Part shown: positions 1 through 6,884 of the stretch, one piece after another | Layout: the number at the start of each line of letters is the position of its first letter | Position numbering within the stretch: position 1 is the first letter of the stretch | From: Gp6-AA40 sp050742535 | GTDB taxonomy: Bacteria > Acidobacteriota > Vicinamibacteria > Vicinamibacterales > UBA2999 | Assembly: GCA_050742535.1 (NCBI GenBank) | Contig: JBOGIQ010000328.1 | Location: 1-6,884 of the forward strand | Length of the DNA stretch: 6,884 nucleotides | Direction of reading: 5' to 3' | Made by a program: the position numbers and the translations under genes | Notes under the pieces: model-generated | Databases searched by the model: none | What the model saw: the letters and a program-made list of their open reading frames with translations, nothing else | What the model was told of the DNA's origin: nothing

Positions 1-765
1 TTGCTGGCGCCGAACGATCTGCAGCCGCGCGTGCAGATGGACGATGCCCGGCTGCAGGAGCTGGCGGACTCGATCAAGGCGAACGGCATCATCCAGCCGA
101 TCCTGGTCCGCCGCACCGGCACGACGTTTCGCATCATCGCCGGCGAACGCCGCTGGCGCGCGGCGCAGCGCGCCGGCCTGCACAAGGTCCCCGTCGTCGT
201 GCGCGACGTGTCGGATGGCAAGGAGCTGCTGGAGCTCGCCCTCATCGAAAACATTCAGCGCGAGAACCTCAATGCGGTTGACGAAGCGCTCGCGTATCGA
301 CGGCTCGCAGACGAGTTTGGCCTGACGCAGGATCAGATCGCGGCCGCAGTCGGGAAGGACCGCAGTTCCGTTGCGAACTTCATGCGGCTGCTCAAGCTTC
401 CGGACGAGGTGCGTGCCGATCTCGCCGCCGGCGCCCTGTCGATGGGGCATGCGCGTGCGCTCCTCGCGCTCACGGATGCGCCGGCGCAACGGCACGCGGC
501 GCGAGAGGTGATTTCGCGCGGCCTGTCCGTCCGCGACACGGAACTCCTGATCAAGAAGCTCGGCGAGCCAGCCAGGGACCGCGAGGCGACGCCCGCAGAG
601 CCGAAGGCCGATGTCCATACCCGTGCGGCTGAGGACCGGATGCGGTTTGCGCTTGGCGCCAGGGTCCGGATCATCCGCCGGAAGGGCGGGGGCGTCATCC
701 AGATCGATTTCGGCTCGGAAAACGAGCTAAACCGGATTTACGAGCTGCTGACCGCCTCCAAATAG
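1..765 (+). CDS. parB: Chromosome-partitioning protein ParB, 5'-truncated by the window edge
   Basis: ParB binds centromere-like parS sites, loads as a CTP-dependent DNA clamp and works with the ParA ATPase in chromosome segregation. The visible 254 residues start just inside the conserved N-terminal domain (PNDLQPR, residues 4-10). The CTP-binding boxes follow: GERRWRAA at 48-55 and ENIQREN at 83-89. A helix-turn-helix region lies at about 108-134 (LTQDQIAAAVGKDRSSVANF), then the LSMGHARALL segment at 146-155. After a charged linker (about 188-210) comes a C-terminal dimerisation domain at about 212-250. The TTG at base 1 is in frame but is unlikely to be the true start, because ParB proteins normally carry some 20-40 more residues before this point. 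The TAG stop is at 763-765. A partner parA would be expected just upstream, outside the window. Family assignment is very secure; chromosomal rather than plasmid origin is inferred from the atp neighbours. Confidence 0.96.
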   Translation: MLAPNDLQPRVQMDDARLQELADSIKANGIIQPILVRRTGTTFRIIAGERRWRAAQRAGLHKVPVVVRDVSDGKELLELALIENIQRENLNAVDEALAYRRLADEFGLTQDQIAAAVGKDRSSVANFMRLLKLPDEVRADLAAGALSMGHARALLALTDAPAQRHAAREVISRGLSVRDTELLIKKLGEPARDREATPAEPKADVHTRAAEDRMRFALGARVRIIRRKGGGVIQIDFGSENELNRIYELLTASK

Positions 766-799
766 GGTTTTTGGGGATCAAACCCCCTGTTTTCCGTGG

Positions 800-805
800 T
801 ATAAA
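800..805 (+). promoter_or_regulatory. Possible -10 box of an atp-operon promoter
   Basis: TATAAA lies in the only sizeable gap before atpH and is the most AT-rich spot there. Transcription would start near 811-813, at the foot of the first leader hairpin. The best-spaced -35 candidate (777-782, ATCAAA) matches the sigma-70 consensus at only three of six positions, so the call is weak. If it is wrong, the atp genes are transcribed by read-through from parB. Confidence 0.35.
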
Positions 806-810
806 CGATT

Positions 811-857
811 GCTTGTGCCTTTGAGGTACAAGCTCGTCATCTGACGTTCTTCGAAGA
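811..857 (+). other. Three successive dyads in the atpH leader
   Basis: Bases 811-833 form a 10-bp hairpin (GCTTGTGCCT pairing with AGGTACAAGC, one G-U wobble at 817/827, loop TTG). It is followed by a dyad CGTCA-TC-TGACG at 835-846 and a perfect 10-bp palindrome TCTTCGAAGA at 848-857. No T-run follows the hairpin, so it does not look like an intrinsic terminator. The elements fill most of the region between the possible -10 box and the atpH start. They could be an mRNA 5' stabilising structure, operator sites or chance; the pairing is directly visible, but the role is unknown. Confidence 0.5.
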
Positions 858-872
858 CACACACCGAGAAAC

Positions 873-1418
873 ATGAGCACGCGAGCTTCCGCAGCGCGAT
901 ACGCCAAGGCGCTGTTCGACGTCGCGATTACCGAAGCCACCCCGGAGCAGGCGGAAAAAGAGCTGACGGCCTTTTCCGATCTGGTGACCGCGCATGCCGA
1001 CCTGCGTCTGGCCCTCGCAAGTCCGGCGGTGCCGGCGGCCCGCAAGCGCGCAGTCGTAGACCAGCTCCTCGAGCGGCAGCGGCCATCGAGTCCGGTGCGA
1101 AAGCTGCTCCTCCTGCTGGCGGAACGCGATCGACTCGAGCTGCTGCCCGACCTGGTGGCGGTGTTTCACGAGCGCGTGATGGAGCACCTGAAGGTTGTTC
1201 AGGCCGAGGTCACCACGGCGGCACCGCTGGCGCCGGAACGGGTGGCGCAGCTGCAGCAGCGGCTTGGTGCATCGATCGGACGGACAGTCACGCTGACGAC
1301 GAAGGTGGATCCGGCGCTCATCGGCGGGATGGTGACCCGAATCGGAAGCACGGTGTATGACGGCAGCGTCGCCAGGCAGCTCGCGGCGCTGCAGCAGCGG
1401 TTGAGAGACTCGCAGTAG
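873..1418 (+). CDS. atpH: F1F0 ATP synthase subunit delta
   Basis: The delta subunit (OSCP family) is part of the peripheral stalk. It sits on top of the alpha3beta3 head and anchors it to subunit b of the membrane F0 sector, so that the head does not turn with the rotor. The 181-residue length is normal. The N-terminal helical domain opens with the family pattern RYAKALFDVA (9-18). The C-terminal domain carries the strongest signature, IGGMVTRIGSTVYDGSV at 150-166, followed by a terminal helix RQLAALQQRL. The ATG at 873 fits the family N-terminus; the ribosome binding site is weak (GAGAA at 866-870, very close to the start). It is the first gene of the cluster. Subunit b (atpF), which in many bacteria lies directly upstream, is absent, and parB is there instead. 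Identification rests on the two motifs, length and position. Confidence 0.95.
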   Translation: MSTRASAARYAKALFDVAITEATPEQAEKELTAFSDLVTAHADLRLALASPAVPAARKRAVVDQLLERQRPSSPVRKLLLLLAERDRLELLPDLVAVFHERVMEHLKVVQAEVTTAAPLAPERVAQLQQRLGASIGRTVTLTTKVDPALIGGMVTRIGSTVYDGSVARQLAALQQRLRDSQ

Positions 1419-1420
1419 GG

Positions 1421-1455
1421 CGGTGCCGCCGCCTCGAGAGGCGCAGGCGGAACCG
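1421..1455 (+). other. Intergenic hairpin between atpH and atpA
   Basis: The spacer folds into a 13-bp stem in three helices: CGGT 1421-1424 with ACCG 1452-1455; CCGCC 1426-1430 with GGCGG 1446-1450; and GCCT 1431-1434 with AGGC 1439-1442 around a CGAG tetraloop. A G-A mismatch (1425/1451) and a 3-base bulge (1443-1445) interrupt it. It starts two bases after the atpH stop and ends two bases before the atpA ribosome binding site. There is no T-run, so it is unlikely to be a terminator. A role in translation initiation or mRNA processing is inference. Confidence 0.55.
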
Positions 1456-1457
1456 TC

Positions 1458-1462
1458 GAGGA
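1458..1462 (+). promoter_or_regulatory. Ribosome binding site of atpA, fixing the start at 1469
   Basis: GAGGA is followed by a 6-base spacer and ATG at 1469-1471. This favours the ATG over the in-frame TTG at 1463, which would lie directly against the GAGGA. The protein then begins MDIRAEEISK, which matches the usual alpha-subunit N-terminus. Confidence 0.7.
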
Positions 1463-1468
1463 TTGCAG

Positions 1469-3000
<1,532 letters not shown>

Positions 3001-3001
<1 letters not shown>

Positions 3002-3864
3002 TGCCGTCATTGATTGATCTGCGCCGCCGCATTCGTGCGGTGAAGTCGACGCAGCAGATCACCAAGGCGATGAAGATGATCGCCGCTTCGCGGCTGAAGC
3101 GGGCGCAGGATCGAATCGTCGCCGCGCGGCCGTTCGCGCAGCTGATGCTGCGCGTGCTGAACGGGCTCGTCGGCAGCATCGAGCAGGAGATGCACCCGCT
3201 GCTGCGCCAGCCGTCCGCCGACGGACGTCCGCTGCTGATCGTGATTACGGGCGACCGCGGCCTGAGCGGCAGCTTCAATTCGAATGTCATCAAGGCCGCG
3301 GGTCAGTTCATCGTGAACGAAGGGCGCGACCGCCAGGTGGCGCTCGGGCTGATCGGACGCAAGGGCCGCGACTTCTTCCGCCGCCGCGGGTTCGACGTCC
3401 GCTACGAAGCTGTCGGGATCTTCCAACGGCTGTCGTTCAACGACGCGAAGGCCATCGCCGACGTGGCGATCGACGAGTTCACGTCAGGGAACGCCTCGAG
3501 CGTGTACCTCGTCTACAACGAGTTCAAATCGGTGATGTCGCAGCGCATCGTCGTCGAGCGCCTGCTGCCGATTCCGCGGCTCGAAGGCGGCGCCGCGGGC
3601 GCCGCGTCCGTGGATTATCTGTACGAGCCCGAGCCGCAGAGGATTTTCCAGGACCTGTTGCCGCGCCACGTGCAGGTGCAGGTCTACCGGGCGCTGCTCG
3701 AATCGAACGCGGCATTCTTCGCGGCCCAGATGACCGCCATGGACTCCGCGACGCGCAATTCGGCGGACATGATCGAGAACCTGACGCTCTACATGAACAA
3801 GGTGCGTCAGGCGGCGATTACGCGCGAAATCATCGAGGTCGTGTCGGGAGCGGCGGCGACGTAG
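3001..3864 (+). CDS. atpG: F1F0 ATP synthase subunit gamma
   Basis: Gamma is the central rotor shaft: its N- and C-terminal helices form a coiled coil inside the alpha3beta3 ring, and its Rossmann-like middle contacts epsilon and the c-ring. The protein has 287 residues, the usual size. The N-terminal helix carries the conserved RRRIRAVKSTQQITKAMKMI (8-27). The middle domain shows GDRGLSGSFN at 84-93. The C-terminal helix holds the family signature ending ITREIIEVVSG (273-283). The ATG at 3001 shares its A with the atpA stop codon, and the nearest Shine-Dalgarno-like AGGA (2982-2985) is 15 bases away, so translation probably depends on coupling to atpA. The TAG stop (3862-3864) lies inside the left arm of a large hairpin that extends into the spacer before atpD. 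Identity is certain from motifs and position. Confidence 0.97.
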
Positions 3865-3891
3865 GCACCCCTGAAAGGGGCGCCCTACGTC
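3858..3891 (+). other. Long hairpin overlapping the atpG stop codon
   Basis: A 14-bp stem pairs GACGTA (3858-3863) with TACGTC (3886-3891), GGC (3864-3866) with GCC (3882-3884), and CCCCT (3868-3872) with AGGGG (3876-3880) around a GAA loop. One A-C mismatch (3867/3881) and one bulged C (3885) interrupt it. The atpG stop TAG lies in the left arm. No T-run follows, so transcription probably continues into atpD. The shape resembles REP-type intergenic palindromes; that likeness is inference. Confidence 0.6.
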
Positions 3892-3897
3892 ACGTTG

Positions 3898-3917
3898 GGC
3901 GCGCCTTCAGGCGTGCC
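3898..3917 (+). other. Second hairpin just before the atpD start
   Basis: GGCGCGCC (3898-3905) pairs with GGCGTGCC (3910-3917) over 8 bp, with one G-U wobble (3901/3914) and a TTCA loop. It is followed by GGGAAAAAAGTT and the atpD ATG at 3930, so the stem ends 12 bases before the start. The A-run lies after the stem on the + strand, and on the minus strand the corresponding T-run would precede the stem, so neither orientation makes a standard terminator. Confidence 0.6.
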
Positions 3918-3929
3918 GGGAAAAAAGTT

Positions 3930-5384
<1,455 letters not shown>

Positions 5385-5389
5385 GCACG

Positions 5390-5812
5390 ATGGCGCTGCC
5401 AACCAAACTGACGCTCGAGGTCGTGACGCCGGAGCGGCTGCTCGTGAGCGAGCAGGTGGATGAAGTCCAGCTGCCGGGCGCCGAAGGCTACTTCGGCGTC
5501 CTTCCCGGACACACCCCGCTGCTGGCCACGCTGCAGGTTGGCGAGCTGTGGTACCGGATCGGCCAGGAGAAGCGGTACCTGGCCGTCGCCTTCGGGTTTG
5601 CCGAGGTGCTTCCGGACCGGGTCACGGTCCTCGCCCAGATTGCCGAGCGCCCCGAGGACATCGACGTGCCGCGCGCGGAGGCCGCCCGGACGCGTGCCGA
5701 GGAACGTATCGCGAAGCCACAAACCGACATCGACTTCGAACGCGCCCGCATCGCGATGATGAAGTCGCTGATTCGTCTGCAGGTGGCGGCGCGAGCCCGC
5801 ACGCGCGCGTAA
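5390..5812 (+). CDS. atpC: F1F0 ATP synthase subunit epsilon
   Basis: Epsilon joins gamma to the c-ring and, through its C-terminal helices, can inhibit ATP hydrolysis. The 140-residue length fits. The N-terminal beta-sandwich (about 5-88) carries GYFGVLPGHTPLLATLQVG at 33-51, the hallmark of the family. The C-terminal helical hairpin (about 92-138) begins with IDVPRA (91-96), matching the I/L-D-x-x-R-A motif that binds ATP in Bacillus epsilon subunits. An ATP-sensing conformational switch is therefore possible, but this is inferred by analogy. The gene starts five bases after the atpD stop with no clear ribosome binding site, consistent with translational coupling. It is the last atp gene here; rfaE2 follows after 29 bases with no terminator visible between them. 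Confidence 0.95.
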   Translation: MALPTKLTLEVVTPERLLVSEQVDEVQLPGAEGYFGVLPGHTPLLATLQVGELWYRIGQEKRYLAVAFGFAEVLPDRVTVLAQIAERPEDIDVPRAEAARTRAEERIAKPQTDIDFERARIAMMKSLIRLQVAARARTRA

Positions 5813-5841
5813 CGGATACAGTTCCAGGCGTTGCCACGTCC

Positions 5842-6327
5842 ATGAGAACGGCAGGAAGACCGCTGTCGACCTCTGCCGACGCGCGGACACTTGCCCGCTC
5901 CGTGCAGGAGCGCGGCGGGCGGGTTGTGTTGACCAACGGCGTGTTCGACCTGCTGCATCCCGGGCACGTGCGATACCTCGCGGCGGCACGGCGCCTGGGA
6001 GACATCCTGATCGTCGCCGTCAACTCCGATCGATCCGTCCGAGCCAACAAAGGACCGGGCCGTCCGCTCAACCCGGATCGCGAACGTGCCGAAGTCCTGC
6101 TCTCGCTCTCCTCGGTCGATGCGGCAGTGCTCTTCGACGAGGACACACCGCACCAGGTGATCGAGACGATCCAGCCGGACGTGCTCGTCAAGGGAGCCGA
6201 CTGGGCGCCGACGGAGATCGTGGGACGAGATGTCGTCGAAGCACGCGGTGGACGCGTCGTGCGGATCGACCTGGCCCAGGGGTATTCGACGACGGAGTTG
6301 ATCCGCCGGGTTCACGGCCGCCGCTGA
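5842..6327 (+). CDS. rfaE2: D-glycero-beta-D-manno-heptose 1-phosphate adenylyltransferase (stand-alone RfaE2/HldE C-domain)
   Basis: This cytoplasmic enzyme transfers AMP from ATP to heptose 1-phosphate, giving ADP-heptose, the donor for inner-core LPS heptose. The 161 residues form a single nucleotidyltransferase (cytidylyltransferase-like) domain. TNGVFDLLHPGH (31-42) contains the HxGH nucleotide-binding motif (H39, H42), KGPGRPLNP is at 70-78, DVLVKGAD at 113-120, and STTELI (149-154) closes the active site. In E. coli this domain is fused behind a kinase domain (HldE); here it stands alone and no kinase gene is visible. The frame stays open upstream to 5548, but that part overlaps atpC in another frame; ATG 5842 is the first credible start and gives a family-typical N-terminus. 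No clear ribosome binding site is seen. Spacing suggests it shares the atp transcript. A related transferase of other substrate is the main alternative. Confidence 0.9.
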   Translation: MRTAGRPLSTSADARTLARSVQERGGRVVLTNGVFDLLHPGHVRYLAAARRLGDILIVAVNSDRSVRANKGPGRPLNPDRERAEVLLSLSSVDAAVLFDEDTPHQVIETIQPDVLVKGADWAPTEIVGRDVVEARGGRVVRIDLAQGYSTTELIRRVHGRR

Positions 6328-6368
6328 CAGCCGCCGGGGTTGACGCAGTGGGACAATGAAGAGAAACA

Positions 6369-6395
6369 CCCGCCCGGCATCGGTGCCGGAGCGGG
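6369..6395 (+). terminator. Strong hairpin after rfaE2, possible terminator
   Basis: CCCGC (6369-6373) pairs with GCGGG (6391-6395), and CCGGCA (6374-6379) with TGCCGG (6384-6389), around a TCGG tetraloop. This makes an 11-bp GC-rich stem with one bulged A (6390). It lies 41 bases after the rfaE2 stop and before mfd, where a transcription unit could end. No proper T-run follows (only CTTGT at 6399-6403), so it is at best an atypical intrinsic terminator or a 3'-end stabilising structure. Confidence 0.35.
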
Positions 6396-6411
6396 CCGCT
6401 TGTACGTACCA

Positions 6412-6501
6412 AGGTTCTATCCGGCTGAAGCCGGACTCCACAGGTTCTATCCGGCTGAAGCCGGACTCCACAGGTTCTATCCGGCTGAAGCCGGACTCTA
6501 C
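6412..6501 (+). repeat. Three tandem copies of a 30-bp palindrome-containing repeat
   Basis: Units span 6412-6441, 6442-6471 and 6472-6501. Copies 1 and 2 are identical; copy 3 differs by one base (C to T at 6499). Each unit contains TCCGGC-TGAA-GCCGGA, a 6-bp inverted repeat around a 4-base loop. The array ends two bases before the mfd start codon. An 8-bp palindrome GTACGTAC (6402-6409) lies just upstream of it. The unit resembles REP-type dispersed repeats of Acidobacteriota as I remember them, but only these copies are visible here. Its length is a multiple of three, so it keeps frames open and produces spurious ORFs with decapeptide repeats on both strands. Confidence 0.95.
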
Positions 6502-6503
6502 AG

Positions 6504-6884
6504 ATGCCGACTGCGACTCCATCACTGACCCTTCGCGCGCTTTTCAGCCGGTCTGCCGCGCGTGCCGGCATGGACGATTCAGCTGCTGTAACGGCAGGGC
6601 TCACGCCCGCCGCGAAGGCACTGGCGGCCGTGGTGGCTGCGCGGGCGCATGGCGGGACCACGCTGCTCATCGCGCCGGCCGACCGGGACCTCGAACAGCT
6701 CACGGCCGACGCGCGCTTTTTCTATTCGGCGCTGGAAGGCGCCTCAGAGGAGGCCACCGAGCGAGCGGTGGTCCCGCTACCCTCTCTGCAGGTTGATCCG
6801 TATCGCGGGATGTCGCCGCACTTCCGGGTCGCGGCCGCACGCGCGCGAGCGCTGGCCGAAGCCGCCGCCGGCGCGGCACGGCTG
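6504..6884 (+). CDS. mfd: Transcription-repair coupling factor Mfd, N-terminal part (runs off the window)
   Basis: Mfd is an ATP-driven translocase that removes RNA polymerase stalled at DNA lesions and recruits UvrA for excision repair. The frame is open from ATG 6504 to the window end (127 codons; full-length proteins have roughly 1,150 residues), so only the start of the UvrB-like N-terminal module is seen. Recognition rests on TTLLIAPADRDLEQLTADAR (52-71), RFFY (71-74) and above all PLPSLQVDPYRGMSPH (91-106), which matches the Mfd pattern of a proline-rich strand followed by DPYRG-SPH. ATG 6504 is chosen because an in-frame TGA lies at 6486-6488 and the next ATG (6570) would remove the LRALFSRS helix expected at the N-terminus. 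No Shine-Dalgarno sequence precedes it, because the repeat array occupies that space. Translocase motifs would lie beyond the window. Confidence 0.85.
   Translation, partial: MPTATPSLTLRALFSRSAARAGMDDSAAVTAGLTPAAKALAAVVAARAHGGTTLLIAPADRDLEQLTADARFFYSALEGASEEATERAVVPLPSLQVDPYRGMSPHFRVAAARARALAEAAAGAARL

Noticed and set aside
765..794. Terminator candidate after parB (GGGTTT 765-770 with AAACCC 780-785, then a short T-run at 790-793)
   Set aside because: The stem is only 6 bp with a 9-base loop, an alternative GGGG/CCCC pairing competes with it, and the T-run is short and offset; too weak to call as a feature.
788..803. parS-like 16-mer just after parB
   Set aside because: It matches the parS consensus at 11 of 16 positions, a level expected by chance in a window of this size, and the palindrome is lost.
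1162..1177. parS-like half site TGTTTCACG inside atpH
   Set aside because: The first nine bases match the bacterial parS consensus, but the second half matches at only one position. It encodes ordinary residues (VFHE), and true parS sites are near-perfect palindromes.
5548..5841. Upstream in-frame extension of rfaE2 by 98 codons
   Set aside because: It overlaps conserved atpC in another frame, its sequence is low-complexity arginine/glycine/proline-rich, and the RfaE2 domain is complete from ATG 5842.
6340..6368. Promoter candidate for mfd starting with TTGACG at 6340-6345
   Set aside because: No acceptable -10 box lies 16-18 bases downstream; the best-spaced hexamer matches at only two positions.
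6188..6703. Minus-strand ORF with repeated VRLQPDRTCG-type decapeptides, and + strand ORFs with FYPAEAGLH or IRLKPDST repeats (6340-6528, 6356-6796)
   Set aside because: The peptide repeats are simply the 30-bp DNA repeat read in different frames. The flanks overlap rfaE2 and mfd out of frame, and no conserved domain is present.

Overview
The window is a GC-rich bacterial segment with every gene on the + strand. It runs from the 3' part of a chromosome-partitioning gene (parB), through a complete five-gene F1-ATPase cluster in the canonical order (atpH-atpA-atpG-atpD-atpC), to a stand-alone heptose-phosphate adenylyltransferase gene (rfaE2). After a short intergenic stretch with a strong hairpin and a three-copy 30-bp tandem repeat, it ends in the first 127 codons of mfd (transcription-repair coupling factor). 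There is no gene-free stretch longer than about 180 bases, and I see no tRNA, rRNA, CRISPR array, insertion sequence or phage gene.

The organism is probably a Gram-negative bacterium, because RfaE2 serves LPS heptose synthesis. The parB/atp neighbourhood, the GC-rich codon usage, the style of the AtpG, AtpC and Mfd sequences and the palindrome-containing intergenic repeats fit Acidobacteriota (Vicinamibacteria-like). This assignment is from memory of similar sequences, not from a search. A parB next to atp genes is typical of the neighbourhood of the replication origin.

Layout: 1-765 parB (5' end outside the window). 766-872 leader with a TATAAA box and three successive dyads. 873-1418 atpH (delta). 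1419-1468 spacer folding into a 13-bp hairpin just before the atpA ribosome binding site. 1469-3001 atpA (alpha). 3001-3864 atpG (gamma), overlapping atpA by one base. 3865-3929 spacer with two back-to-back hairpins. 3930-5384 atpD (beta). 5390-5812 atpC (epsilon). 5842-6327 rfaE2. 6328-6503 intergenic hairpin and repeats. 6504-6884 mfd (runs off the end).

The five atp genes make the soluble catalytic F1 sector (alpha3 beta3 gamma delta epsilon). No F0 membrane gene (a, c, b) is present between parB and atpH, so F0 must be encoded elsewhere. The spacing suggests one transcription unit from atpH through rfaE2. The most interesting signal is an asymmetry in the junctions. The genes for the two subunits needed in three copies (alpha, beta) are each preceded by strong hairpins ending a few bases before their start region. 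The genes for the single-copy subunits gamma and epsilon are joined tightly (1-base overlap, 5-base gap) with no such hairpin. I found no convincing sign of a wholly new system; the coding content is conserved housekeeping machinery.
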